Positions 50,749-59,042 are shown, counted from the stretch's first letter. The stretch: 64,000 nucleotides of DNA from Ypsolopha sequella (GCA_934047225.1 CAKOHE010000107.1:186001-250000); one strand, 5' to 3'. The notes: generated by a model not told the origin, from the sequence alone. Program-made: numbers and translations.

Positions 50749-51010
50749 TTATTTACAAAACAAAAAATTATCAATATCTTTTAGATAGTTAGCAGTACCT
50801 TTGTAGTTTGTGCCATTGTCGGAGCGAATAAGTGAAGGTAAACCCTTACGCGACACGAAACGATCCAACGCGGCGACGAAGGCCTCCGTAGTCAAAGCTG
50901 ATACCACTGCCAAGTGAACGGCCTTGGTGGCCAAGCACACAAATACACAAGGTATGCTTTCACAACCCGAGCGTTGCGATTGCTGAAAACCCCCGTGCGC
51001 ATTACGTATG
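50749..51010 (-). pseudogene. Integrase core remnant of BEL/Pao pol
   Basis: About 85 codons encode VCLATKAVHLAVVSALTTEA, then ALDRFVSRKGLPSLIRSDNG and TNY. This is the integrase core with the second catalytic Asp in SDNGTN. The first Asp region and the Glu region are missing and the frame stops at 50,749. Linked scraps of the C-terminal domain lie closer to the 3' LTR. Confidence 0.82.
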
Positions 51011-51261
51011 TGTCAATCCGACACCAACAGATTTACCAAAGGTCCGTCTTGGGTAGAAGCAAAGGATGAAGACTTCCGTATGGCAGGTCAGCTCTCCAAA
51101 ATCAGCCTCCAAAACGCAGAAGTCCTTCATAATCCGTGAAAGGATTCAAACGAGCAACCGCTCACTTCAGCCTGGCGTGATCCTCGCGCAGAACTCGAAA
51201 TCTAAACTTGATGAGGTCCGCCTGAAGTACACGTACCGTGTACCAATGCGCTCCAACGCTC

Positions 51262-51403
51262 CTCCGCACTCACGGCTGGGGACAAAATATATGAATATCA
51301 TTGACTGGTTGGTATTTCAACATAATACCACCATCATATTGGGATCCTCCAAATCTGCAAACAGTATATGTTCATTTGAAAGCCATTTCCTAAGTTCGAA
51401 CAT
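51262..51403 (-). pseudogene. Reverse-transcriptase remnant of BEL/Pao pol
   Basis: The minus strand encodes FELRKWLSNEHILFADLEDP, a block that follows the catalytic core of BEL/Pao reverse transcriptase, and then a stop at 51,317-51,319. The YxDD core is absent, so most of the reverse transcriptase and RNase H have been deleted. Confidence 0.7.
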
Positions 51404-51484
51404 AATAATCCAAGTATCGAATCAAATATCGAATATCCAAAATTGTGGATACCTCCACCAATGAAGAAGAACCCAGAGTCTTTT

Positions 51485-51780
51485 TTAAAAACCAAATAGG
51501 ATCCATCCTAACAAATCCGCGCCCAGGAAAACATCGACTGGGGCCGGATGACAAAACGTGGGTCTGCCAGATGCAGACCTGACGTGCATGAGATTATGGA
51601 CGGAGGAAAGTCCAAAGAAGGCTGCCAGCCGACAATATTGTCTATAACCATGGCTGCAGCCGCTGATTCAACTCCAGTCCATCAATACCTAGGAGCGGCA
51701 CCGACGAAACCTCCAGGTTCAAAACTAATCGGTGCGCCACTTGACTTTCCAAGTCGAGGAGGGCCCTTACCCTAACTCAA
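51485..51780 (-). pseudogene. Protease-region remnant of BEL/Pao pol
   Basis: On the minus strand, 51,485-51,552 encodes VDVFLGADLLGWILFGF then stop, the conserved block after the aspartic protease of BEL/Pao pol. Upstream in another frame (about 51,735-51,775) ALLDLESQ sits where the active-site motif ALLDSGSQ or ALLDTGSQ is expected, so the catalytic site is altered. The parts are in different frames with stops between them. Confidence 0.7.
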
Positions 51781-51864
51781 TCCCCCCTGGGGCCCTAGAC
51801 GCGAGCCATCGCGGTAGGCAACAGAACCGTCCGCGGTTCCGTACTCATGGCTTGAACAAGCTAG

Positions 51865-52351
51865 TTACAGGCTACCCCACCTGAGGAGTGCAGGACCAGT
51901 CCACTGGCAATAATACGGCTGGCGTGTGCACATCCCAACCATGGGGGGAGCGTAGCCTCCAACTCTCCCTGAGTACGGCGGGTGGTACTCTAACCGCGGG
52001 TACTCACGGTACGGCGGTGAGTAACCCCGTGACTCCGTCTTAACACGGTGCTCCATGCCAGCTGGCACCAAAACCGGCGCGGGGAGGGGGGGCCTAGCCC
52101 ATGCCAAGTCCAATTGGCCCCCGCCCGTAGGGGCCCAATTCACAACATGGCCATATGTGTGATAGCCCGTAGGCAAGCCCCCTACGGGTCCACGCGCAAA
52201 TACATAACTCACCTCCCGGTGAGGGGGCGCGCCTCGCGCCGCAGTCCTCCGTTCCGACGGAGGGGAGCTCTGCCCGACAGCATGCCTTCCCTGGACCGAG
52301 GGGGGAAAAGTTCTCCCTGACGCACCCCCGTTGTCCAAAGGGGGGGGGGGG
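51865..52351 (-). pseudogene. Alternative-frame tail of gag
   Basis: The frame open from 52,494 to 51,865 carries a tail rich in Pro, Gly and Tyr after the C-run at 52,340-52,351. It may be the true Gag C-terminus if the run changed length. GC content is much higher here than in the surroundings. No known domain is visible. Confidence 0.5.
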
Positions 52352-53722
52352 AGTTCTCCCTGAAGCACCCCCGCCCGTAGGGCTCCGTCGCTGCGGGACC
52401 GGTGAAGCCGCTTCAGATCTGTTGGCACACAACAATAAATGGTGAGGCCCCTCACAAACACTGCAACGTCGTGGCTCGGGACAATTACGTTCAAAATGAT
52501 TGCCCAAGCAACCGAAACACAGGCCCTTACGCTTCACTATGCGTCGCCGCTCGGTGACGTGCAGGTTTCGCCACTGCTGACATCTCAGCAGGTCATGCCC
52601 CGTATGGCCACACTGATAACAGGTCAATGACCTCTCGATCACGGCGACCCCCGCCAAACGTGTCATATCGCGTCCCCGCGACTGCTGCGGTTGTCTGGGC
52701 TCCCCACATTCCGATGAGCCAGCAGACGAAAATGATTGCGCCCCAGATGGCGCCAAGTCCGGTTGTGATGTTTCTGCTACCCTAGCTTCATATTCAATAA
52801 ACTTAATTAAGTCCGTAAATTTAGGCACAGTGCTGCCATCTTTTTCTGCGGACACCCGCTCAAAACGTGACCTCACGTCATTAGGCAACCTACCTAAAAT
52901 AATGTGAACGAGTAAAAACGACCACTCGTCCACCGGTAAACCTAATGTTCTAAGGGCATTACACGCCACAGTGACCGGAGTTAGTAATTGCTGCCTCAGC
53001 TGTGCCCAGTCGGTTACCCTAGGTAACGTCAACAATTGAGACGCATGCGCATCCGCCAATAAGCGCATGTTCTGATACCTATCATTTAATAAGCCCCACG
53101 CTATATCATAATGATCATCCTCTACCCTGAGGTGCTGGATGAGCAACCTTGCTTCGCCCTCCAATGTTGACATCAAATATGCCATCTTTTGCCCCTTTGA
53201 TAAATCTACCCTAGAATTTATTAATGACGTAAACATATTCCTATATGAAACCCATTCTTCCATTTTCCCATTGAATTTATTTAGTTTTAAATTAGCCAAA
53301 CTACTAGACACGCCATCTACCGGTTGAGGCGTGACAACTACAGGACCTCCTGAATTTTGCCTCTTTAGATCAGCAACAATATTTGACTTTATAACCAGCA
53401 TCTTACCAGTGGCGCCATCTGTTGGTCTAGGTGCGCTAACAACCGGGCTGCCCGATTGTCGCTTTTTGATCATGGAGGCCGCCTCAGTTACATCATCATA
53501 AATTTCCATTATCTGAGCTAAATCCGTAACATACCTCTTCAAAGGCTCGTCACTTTCCTGCAGTGCTGCCACAGCCGCCTCTGCATCAGCCAGCCGCTGA
53601 TGCATCCGCTCGGCTCTCTCCAGGATTGCATTGTCGCGATCCGAACGAGAAAGCAATCCCTGGACGGTTGTAAACCAGCGGAGCTCTTTCGCCAACGCAG
53701 CCTTGTGAGACTTGGACATCAT
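52094..53722 (-). CDS. Gag of the BEL/Pao element
   Basis: 542 codons from ATG at 53,722. Residues 1-90 are helical and charged. Residues 145-315 hold LNKFNGKMEEWVSYRNMF and the following helical region, the capsid-like DUF1759-type part of BEL/Pao Gag. Three zinc knuckles follow: CYQCGHTGHDLLRC at 368-381, CFGCLGNHFERNC at 402-414 and CSVCEGPHHLLLC at 420-432, which would bind RNA for packaging. After about residue 450 a run of twelve C on this strand (52,340-52,351) invites frameshift: this frame ends at 52,094, while a neighbouring frame stays open to 51,865 with a Pro/Gly/Tyr-rich tail. Two near-repeats encoding GGASGRT lie on both sides of the run. An intact Gag beside a ruined pol fits an element that supplies its own particle protein only. 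Confidence 0.9.
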   Translation of the reverse strand: MMSKSHKAALAKELRWFTTVQGLLSRSDRDNAILERAERMHQRLADAEAAVAALQESDEPLKRYVTDLAQIMEIYDDVTEAASMIKKRQSGSPVVSAPRPTDGATGKMLVIKSNIVADLKRQNSGGPVVVTPQPVDGVSSSLANLKLNKFNGKMEEWVSYRNMFTSLINSRVDLSKGQKMAYLMSTLEGEARLLIQHLRVEDDHYDIAWGLLNDRYQNMRLLADAHASQLLTLPRVTDWAQLRQQLLTPVTVACNALRTLGLPVDEWSFLLVHIILGRLPNDVRSRFERVSAEKDGSTVPKFTDLIKFIEYEARVAETSQPDLAPSGAQSFSSAGSSECGEPRQPQQSRGRDMTRLAGVAVIERSLTCYQCGHTGHDLLRCQQWRNLHVTERRRIVKRKGLCFGCLGNHFERNCPEPRRCSVCEGPHHLLLCANRSEAASPVPQRRSPTGGGASGRTPPPPFGQRGCVRENFSPLGPGKACCRAELPSVGTEDCGARRAPSPGGELCICAWTRRGLAYGLSHIWPCCELGPYGRGPIGLGMG

Positions 53723-54076
53723 GCCGCAATGAACCGGGAAATGTATAAATAAAAACTATTTAGCAAACACCCTGACACGGCACAAAATACAGAAGCACTG
53801 CTCAATAGGTACCCTACCTATAAATAGAATTTAATTAGCAAAATTAATTCCCAATTACCAATGTATGTACTGTCCGTCAATACTAAACAAACAAATAGGT
53901 TCCTACCTAATTCTATATTACCAAATTTAAATTATATTTGGTGTATACAATACACACAAACCCGAATGCACATTCCACTATGCACTTGTATACATGCTTG
54001 TAAGTACATAAATTCAAGCCAAGATAACCGTATATTAGCTAACAAGTTGATTTCCAATCTATAATATAAACCGTTA
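53723..54076 (-). other. BEL/Pao leader, gag-proximal part
   Basis: AT-rich untranslated leader between the gag start and the pogo-like insertion. No open frame of note and no recognised motif. Confidence 0.6.
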
Positions 54077-54100
54077 GGGTCAACCTGGGTAATTGTAAAC
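54077..54100 (+). repeat. Left terminal inverted repeat of the pogo-like element
   Basis: Twenty-four bases, GGGTCAACC then T then GGGTAATTGTAAAC. It matches the right end in inverse orientation with one mismatch (T against A). Confidence 0.9.
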
Positions 54101-54430
54101 AGGGGTAGTTGTAAACAGCATTAATAACTTTTTTATCTTGCACGTTTTCGGACTGCTACCAAAACGGAACGCACCTTGAGTCTTTTGTCTATGACGGAAA
54201 TGACAGATTTCTAATGGCGTCCGCATAACCTCACTTTAAAGTGTGTGTCAAAAAAGCTCCCAAAAAAAAACAATTATTAATTAGTCATATAATTGAACAA
54301 ACTGGTGTATTGTATAAAATTACTGGGTAAGTTCACTTGTTTCATGTTTTAATGGATAGGTAAAGGAATGTGCTTTACATATTATACTTGTTTTAACCAA
54401 AAACATTCCCATACACGTGGCAAAACGACG

Positions 54431-54514
54431 TTTACAATTACCCATAAAAAAAATGTTTATGGGGAATTGTAAACACAAAAAGGGGTAATTGTAAATATTA
54501 GGGTAATTGTAAAA
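54431..54514. repeat. Cluster of subterminal motifs, left side of the pogo-like element
   Basis: Motifs related to GGGTAATTGTAAA occur at 54,461, 54,482 and 54,501, with an inverted one at 54,431. Two more are at 54,088 and about 54,103 next to the left end. Inverse copies on the right side lie at about 55,736, 55,765, 55,811 and 56,161, with a direct copy at 55,984. Clustered subterminal copies are typical of transposase binding sites. Confidence 0.7.
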
Positions 54515-54588
54515 AATATATGTTTCCACATACATTTTAGTACAATAGAATAGTGGGGTGAAAGTGAACTTTTTTTCAGGTCTTCAGT

Positions 54589-55056
54589 ATGCCACGTGTT
54601 TATGTCAGAAAGCGAGAGAATAAATACTCCTTAGAAAATCTAAAGAAAGCGGTCGAGGATGTTAAAGAAAAAAGAAAGACTTATAGAAAAGCAGAAGAAG
54701 CATATGGTGTCCCAATTTCAGTGATTTATCATCGGATAAAGGGAAGAAAAATTAATATTGAAAAAATGGGTGCCGGTGTCCCAAAAGTTCTTCCAAACAA
54801 TGTAGAAAACCACATTGTTTCGTGCTTAAAGACTCGTGCTGAGATGGGTTATCCTGTACAAAGAGAAGAATTAAAACAACTTGTAAAAGAATATGTGGAA
54901 GCAAGTGCTCTGAAAACACCTTTTAAAAATAATACGCCTGGTGACGACTGGTATTTTAATTTTGTGAAAAGGCACCCAGACTTAAGCCTAAAAAAACCTC
55001 AAAAAAACGCCTCAAACAAAGTGCGTTTGGTGAAGTTCTCACATCAGACGAAGTAA
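54589..55056 (+). CDS. N-terminal half of a Tigger-like transposase: HTH_psq and CENP-B-type domains
   Basis: 155 codons from ATG at 54,589. Residues about 18-52 (EKRKTYRKAEEAYGVPISVI) form a pipsqueak-type helix-turn-helix. Residues about 65-130 form the second, CENP-B-like DNA-binding domain and end in PGDDWYFNFVKRHPDLSLKK, a hallmark of pogo/Tigger transposases. The DDE catalytic core should follow but does not. Near 55,000 a run of seven A shifts the frame; in the neighbouring frame FGEVLTSDEVKEKLKNAEEE follows, which belongs near the C-terminus of such proteins, and leads into the next ORF. Without the core the product could bind DNA but not cut it. It could be a transposase fragment or a repressor-like product (inference). 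Confidence 0.85.
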   Translation: MPRVYVRKRENKYSLENLKKAVEDVKEKRKTYRKAEEAYGVPISVIYHRIKGRKINIEKMGAGVPKVLPNNVENHIVSCLKTRAEMGYPVQREELKQLVKEYVEASALKTPFKNNTPGDDWYFNFVKRHPDLSLKKPQKNASNKVRLVKFSHQTK

Positions 55057-55064
55057 AAGAAAAA

Positions 55065-55619
55065 TTGAAAAATGCTGAAGAAGAAAAACTGAAGAAGCAA
55101 TCTAAAAAAAAGAGTTCTAATATACAAGAGACAACGAAAAGGAAAGGGAAAAAGACGTCACGTACAGATACTACAAAAAAGATAAGAATAGAAGCAATAA
55201 GGAAAGAATGTTCTTCATCAGAAGATGAGATGATAGTACCCTATGCTGAGAGTGAAGACAGCGAATATGATGCAGAGAATGATCAAGAAGTAATTGAAGA
55301 ATATGAGGAACCTTTGCTAACTAATCCTGATCGTGGCAATTTTATATTAGTGCATTTTAAAGGAGGTAAACGATTAACTACTGTTTATACATATGCGTGT
55401 ATTGTGGATGATGTAGATGAAGATGAAGGGGAACTAAAAGTTACATGTCTCAAGTGCATGGATAACACCAAAATGCTATTTTCCGTACGAGAAAATGACA
55501 CAAGTTATGTCTCTTTTGATGATGTGATAGGGGTGTTTAGGGAACCCACCCTATTTTTGAGAGGCGAGAGGATGTATTATAAGTTCCAAAAACCTTTAGA
55601 TTTCTTCGAAAAACCTTAG
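55065..55619 (+). CDS. C-terminal part of the Tigger-like transposase
   Basis: 184 codons from ATG at 55,065; the same frame is open upstream into FGEVLTSDEVKEK, so the ATG is probably internal to an older longer frame. The order is a Lys-rich helix, a basic stretch (KRKGKKTSR), an acidic stretch (SEDSEYDAENDQEVIEEYEE), then a folded tail starting GNFILVHFKGGKR and ending FEKP. This tail resembles the C-terminal module of insect Tigger-like transposases, where a GDFVLV.F start is usual (family memory). A polyadenylation signal AATAAA lies 26 bases after the stop. Confidence 0.75.
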   Translation: MKNAEEEKLKKQSKKKSSNIQETTKRKGKKTSRTDTTKKIRIEAIRKECSSSEDEMIVPYAESEDSEYDAENDQEVIEEYEEPLLTNPDRGNFILVHFKGGKRLTTVYTYACIVDDVDEDEGELKVTCLKCMDNTKMLFSVRENDTSYVSFDDVIGVFREPTLFLRGERMYYKFQKPLDFFEKP

Positions 55620-55644
55620 CCTTACTCTTGTATTTTAAAAACTT

Positions 55645-55650
55645 AATAAA
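55645..55650 (+). terminator. Polyadenylation signal of the pogo-like element's gene
   Basis: AATAAA, 26 bases downstream of the stop at 55,619, in the sense orientation of the two transposase-derived frames. Confidence 0.55.
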
Positions 55651-56160
55651 GATATTATGTGATTAGTTCATCTCATCGTTTGTTTTTATTTACCCCTTAC
55701 AAAACTCATATCATTATTTTAACTATTAAGAATTTGTTTACAATAACCCCACTGTATCTAGATTGTTTACATTTCCCCCAGTCTTATTTATATGAATCAT
55801 TTAGGAGCTAGTTTACAATTTTTACAAATACCCCCCAGTTGAGTAAACAACTTGGTATCATTTGTACACATTTTAAAATGATTGCATTTTAGATTCAGAC
55901 TACGAGAGAAGCGATAACTATACTAGATTCAGATTTGTGTGTTTCCATTTACCCCAAAATGTGTTTTTTTGTGAAAATATCTAGGGCAATTGTAAACACC
56001 TATTTTTTTAACTTCCTGGTGGTGCAATATTATTAAATATTGTCTCAAAATTGGTATACACTCGTATTCAAAAACACTCCCAAAACTTATTGCTATGGTG
56101 ACACAACTTGATAAAATATCAAAAATAAATGTGGAACAAAGTTGTTATTTTTTCACTTGC

Positions 56161-56184
56161 GTTTACAATTACCCTGGTTGACCC
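56161..56184 (-). repeat. Right terminal inverted repeat of the pogo-like element
   Basis: GTTTACAATTACCC, T, GGTTGACCC on the plus strand, the inverse of the left end apart from one base. Confidence 0.9.
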
Positions 56185-56186
56185 TA

Positions 56187-56455
56187 TATGATATAATGTT
56201 ATTGCAATACAAGAACACTTGATATGTACTAAATTAACAATTTATACTGATATTACTGAACCACATCAATGTGGTACCCTCCGGTAATCAATTATCTACT
56301 CAAAGCACTAAACAAATCCAATTTGTAATTGCTACATGTACATGTAAATAGCCTAGCTATGTTAACAGTTCAATGACACTGGGGCCGCCCAGTTCCACTG
56401 TTTAAATGAATATAATCCAAAGGTGGGCTACAACCACGATCTGGCTACCAAAACT
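56187..56455 (-). other. BEL/Pao leader, LTR-proximal part
   Basis: Untranslated leader between the pogo-like element and the 5' LTR. It contains the probable primer-binding site; nothing else is recognised. Confidence 0.6.
56434..56450 (-). promoter_or_regulatory. Probable primer-binding site
   Basis: Five bases inside the 5' LTR the minus strand reads TGGTAGCCAGATCGTGG. A start with TGG, the complement of tRNA CCA ends, at this distance is usual for a reverse-transcription primer site. The first seven bases match the 3' end of initiator-Met tRNA; the rest does not clearly, so the tRNA is not assigned. Confidence 0.55.
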
Positions 56456-57147
56456 TGTGTGGTAAAAAACGCTCGTTGCTACCACAAATTGTAGCTTACA
56501 AAAAGTGGTAATACTGACTAGTGACGGGCATCAGCGTCACTAGTGCGAGGATTCCATAACCACGCTCAGACACCACTAATTGTATGCTAAAGGGCGATAC
56601 TTGCAGCTGGAACAGGGGCCCATAGGCTGTCCCAGATTTATAGTCTACAAGTATCCTATATTCTACAAAAAATAGTATAAAATGTCCTACCAGACAATTG
56701 TATGATGACCTCATCAGCTAGTCTTCGCACGGAATCCTTCCGCTGCGGAGTCCAAAGTGTGTCGGTGTTGTGGCACGTGGTTCACCTTCCACTGCGAATC
56801 TAAACACGACCCACCTATCCCGGGATGCATCCGAACCCAGAAGAAATGATAATGGACAAGTCCACTTGTCGCACACCGCGTGGATATAGGTTATTTCACA
56901 CACACAGGAAATACACTCAAAATGGTCTTCACACCAAATTATCGTCAGCCATTGACCTAATTGTTGTTCTTTACGATGTCCAAATCGATTTCCCTTGTAT
57001 TAAGCCCTTATTATAACACATATTAAAATCGTCCGCGATCTGTACCAATTTCCACGTCCCTCGTTTTTTTTGACAGCTCCAAGTCCATAGACAAAATATA
57101 TAGACCATTGATGGATGCGTTCCGAAATATACATTTTATTCTGAACA
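56456..57147 (-). repeat. 5' LTR of the BEL/Pao element
   Basis: In element orientation it runs from TGTTCAGAATAAAATG at 57,147 to CACACA at 56,456. A TATA-like TATATATTTTG lies at about 57,093-57,103, 45-55 bases from its outer end, so it could act as the promoter. Short open frames inside it (for example 56,496-56,714) occur identically in the other LTR and are not genes. Confidence 0.93.
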
Positions 57148-57152
57148 CTAAC

Positions 57153-57277
57153 CGTTGTTCTAAATATGTTTCACTGTCATTTCACATCTTTGCCGCCGGC
57201 CCCAGTTATGTACGACGCTAATCGCACATATACTATAAAGCTACCTACATATTTAGTTGTACACTAACCGTTGTTCT
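57153..57277. repeat. 116-bp tandem repeat, end of copy 2 and copy 3
   Basis: Copy 3 is 57,162-57,277 and differs from copy 1 at one position noticed (GACGCT for GAGGCT). With the left flank it rebuilds three contiguous 116-bp units once the retrotransposon and one CTAAC are removed. Confidence 0.9.
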
Positions 57278-57916
57278 AAATCCACGTCGTCTTGTATCGC
57301 TTACCTAATTATACCTTTAAATACAGTCCGCTACATCAAATTTAATGTGGTTTTAATAATTAAATGACCAGCACGCCACATGAAAATAGCTATTTCTGAA
57401 TGTGAATATGTCAAACTCTATTAAAGTTTAATTTATGAAATTTTGGATTTTAGGTACTTTCGGCGTTCGGGGACTTTAACATACACGCAGAATTTCAACT
57501 TCGTGGGTCCAATAGGAAATGTCTTATGGGGGGGTTGAAAGTTGCTCGAAATAGTTCGTGTAATAAAACACACGGCTGTTGCACCCGGCCTTTTCTTCTT
57601 AGAACTCGGCAGACACTTGTTCTAATGTAGCCGTGATTTCAAAATAAGTGAAGTTTTGCGTGCGCGGCATCCGATTAGAGCAGGATAGACAGTTAAAAGA
57701 CAAAAGCGTTAAAACAGGACTGAATCTAGCCGCATTCGGTAAATTTCTTTGAAGATAGCCTATTTTTTTAGCCTATGTTTTTACTATGCTATTACATTGT
57801 CACGACAGGTGTCAGGAGTTTTAAAATAACTAAATATTTATATTCTAACTACATTAAATTGTCTTCGCCCATAATACGGGTAAAGAGCCATTTTTCAAAT
57901 ATTGAAGGAAGTGTCT
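57278..57916. other. Non-coding DNA
   Basis: No open frame or repeat was recognised. A short GGGGGGGTTGAAAGTTG stretch lies near 57,530. Confidence 0.5.
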
Positions 57917-58075
57917 AGTCTGCCACAAGTGGCCGTCTAGCAGAAAATAAAATCCTGCCACTAGTGGTCGTTTAACAAGACTAAGCATCTTAGTCTGCCA
58001 CTGGTGGTCGTTTAACAAAAAAGAAAATCCTGCCACTAGCGGTAGTTTAACAAAACTAAGCTACTAGTCTGCCAC
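57917..58075. repeat. About 75-bp tandem repeat built on CTGCCACTAGTGG
   Basis: TGCCAC followed by AAGTGG, TAGTGG, TGGTGG or TAGCGG, then usually TCGTTTAACAA, occurs at 57,921, 57,956, 57,996 and 58,031, with a fifth start near 58,070. Spacings alternate between about 35 and 40 bp, so the true unit is a dimer of about 75 bp. CCACTAGTGG is a perfect palindrome. Confidence 0.75.
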
Positions 58076-58533
58076 CAGAGCAGCCTCAGCCGCTACGGCT
58101 TATACGGGTGCCTGCACTTAGTTACTGCGAGCGGGGGCTGCCCCACCTCCGCGCCTCCGGCTTTTTATATACACTCTAGGGGTAGTAGCCACAAGCTTGG
58201 GTGGATTCAGGGTGCTCTGATTCGGTTTTGAAACAGATTCAACCTATTTTTTATCCATGAAGTTGTAGGGCTCTTCAGATAAGGATTACGTTCCAACGGT
58301 AATTAGCTTGTGGCAAGATAGCCGTTTCTGCTATTCAGCCACTCACTACGTTCAACCAACGTGTATGGAATATTGTACCTTACCTAGTTGACGTTAGGAA
58401 GTACATTTCAATAATCATAAACTTGTGGTAGAATCATTATTTTTGTTATTTTGCTAAATGGCCGCTGGTGGCAGGCCAGCTAGGCTAGGAATGGCACGTG
58501 TAGACAACGACTCATTTTGCAAGTATATTGTAC
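58076..58533. other. Non-coding DNA with a GC-rich island
   Basis: A GC-rich block at about 58,080-58,165 contains GGGGGCTGCCCC and CGCCTCCGGC and looks like part of a dispersed repeat, but no family was recognised. The remainder is unremarkable. Confidence 0.45.
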
Positions 58534-58665
58534 CTTGGTCAAATTGGTCCCAGCCGCAGCTGACTTAGATAAGAGACTGCTAGCAGCCCCCGCTGCAAGA
58601 CCGACACTCGATGCTGCAATGTTCAACCAACTGCCTCGCGCTTCTGAGTCCGTGGGGCTGATACT
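58534..58665 (-). CDS. Exon of a DUF4781-like protein gene (exon C)
   Basis: Minus-strand exon of 132 bases (44 codons, phase 0 at both ends). The acceptor is TTTTTCCATTAG before 58,665 and the donor AAG/GTACAA after 58,534. It encodes SISPTDSEARGSWLNIAASS and then a run of small residues (VGLAAGAASSLLSKSAAAG), a hydrophobic, probably membrane-associated or tightly packed helical stretch. Phase and content follow directly from exon A, whose last residues are MHEQ. The resemblance to insect DUF4781 proteins (HEQSI..., WL.IA...) is from memory; function unknown. Confidence 0.6.
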
Positions 58666-58721
58666 CTAATGGAAAAATAATTATAAGTTAGCGTTTGACA
58701 AAAAAAAACACTATATAAAAC

Positions 58722-58866
58722 CTGCACATCTATGCTACGACCATGCAATTGTAGGGACGAGCGCACTAAGCAGTACAACCCGGTAGCTTCTGTCGCCACA
58801 GTCACACCGATCACTACTGCAGGACTGACGGGGGTCAATATAGCGGCTCCTAGCACTACACTGCAT
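58722..58866 (-). pseudogene. Duplicate exon (exon B), one base short
   Basis: Minus-strand exon-like block of 145 bases, flanked by an acceptor (TTGCTGTAG) and a donor (GTGCAG/GTTTTAT). It is clearly homologous to exon A: LTPVSPAVVIGVTVATEATG against LTPVGPAVVIGATVATVATG. It is one base shorter near its start; in the phase used by exon A it meets TAG at the third codon, while it is open in the other phase. It lies only 30 bases from exon A, too close for both to be joined by splicing out the gap. It may be a decayed duplicate or an alternative, poison-type exon. Confidence 0.6.
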
Positions 58867-58896
58867 CTACAGCAAGTAAATACAACAAAAATGTAC

Positions 58897-59042
58897 CTGC
58901 TCATGCATACTCCGGTCATGCAAGTGTAGGGACGAGCGCACTAAGCCGTACAACCCAGTAGCTACTGTCGCCACAGTCGCACCGATCACTACTGCAGGAC
59001 CAACAGGGGTCAACATGGCCGCTCCTAGCACGCCCACTGCAC
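58897..59042 (-). CDS. Exon of a DUF4781-like protein gene (exon A)
   Basis: Minus-strand exon of 146 bases, with acceptor TATTTTCTTTTACAG before 59,042 and donor GAGCAG/GTACAT after 58,897. It completes a split codon with two bases and then has 48 codons: AVGVLGAAMLTPVGPAVVIG, a second hydrophobic run, YGLVRSSLHLHDRSMHEQ. The hydrophobic run followed by YGLVRS and a charged HD.R..HEQ block is the pattern remembered from insect DUF4781 proteins. Adjacent exons are exon B (duplicate) and exon C, which continues in phase. Confidence 0.62.

Larger units (their letters stand above)
54077..56184 (+). mobile_element. Internally deleted pogo/Tigger-like DNA transposon
   Basis: The element is 2,108 bp with 24-bp terminal inverted repeats differing at one base: GGGTCAACCTGGGTAATTG at 54,077 and the reverse complement of ACCCTGGTTGACCC at the right end. 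TA dinucleotides flank it (54,075-54,076 and 56,185-56,186), the target of Tc1/mariner/pogo elements. Many subterminal motifs resembling GTAATTGTAAAC crowd both ends. Two frames inside encode the DNA-binding N-terminus and the C-terminal tail of a Tigger-like transposase, with the DDE core missing. It lies inside the BEL/Pao leader, oriented opposite to gag. Confidence 0.9.
49604..57147 (-). mobile_element. BEL/Pao LTR retrotransposon, non-autonomous, with nested DNA transposon
   Basis: Two direct 692-bp repeats (49,604-50,295 and 56,456-57,147) bound a 6.16-kb interior. CTAAC flanks the element at 49,599-49,603 and 57,148-57,152. In element orientation the LTRs begin TGTTCAG and end CACACA. 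The order on the minus strand is 5' LTR, primer site, leader (holding a pogo-like element), gag, fragments of protease, reverse transcriptase, integrase and the C-terminal domain, purine tract, 3' LTR. Gag, integrase and protease blocks are all of BEL/Pao type. Intact elements encode a full pol; here pol has stops and large gaps. LTRs identical by eye imply recent insertion, so the pol decay probably predates it and proteins were supplied in trans (inference). Confidence 0.93.

Noticed and set aside
51066..51464. Plus-strand 132-codon frame in the BEL interior
   Set aside because: It is the opposite strand of reverse-transcriptase remnants read on the minus strand.
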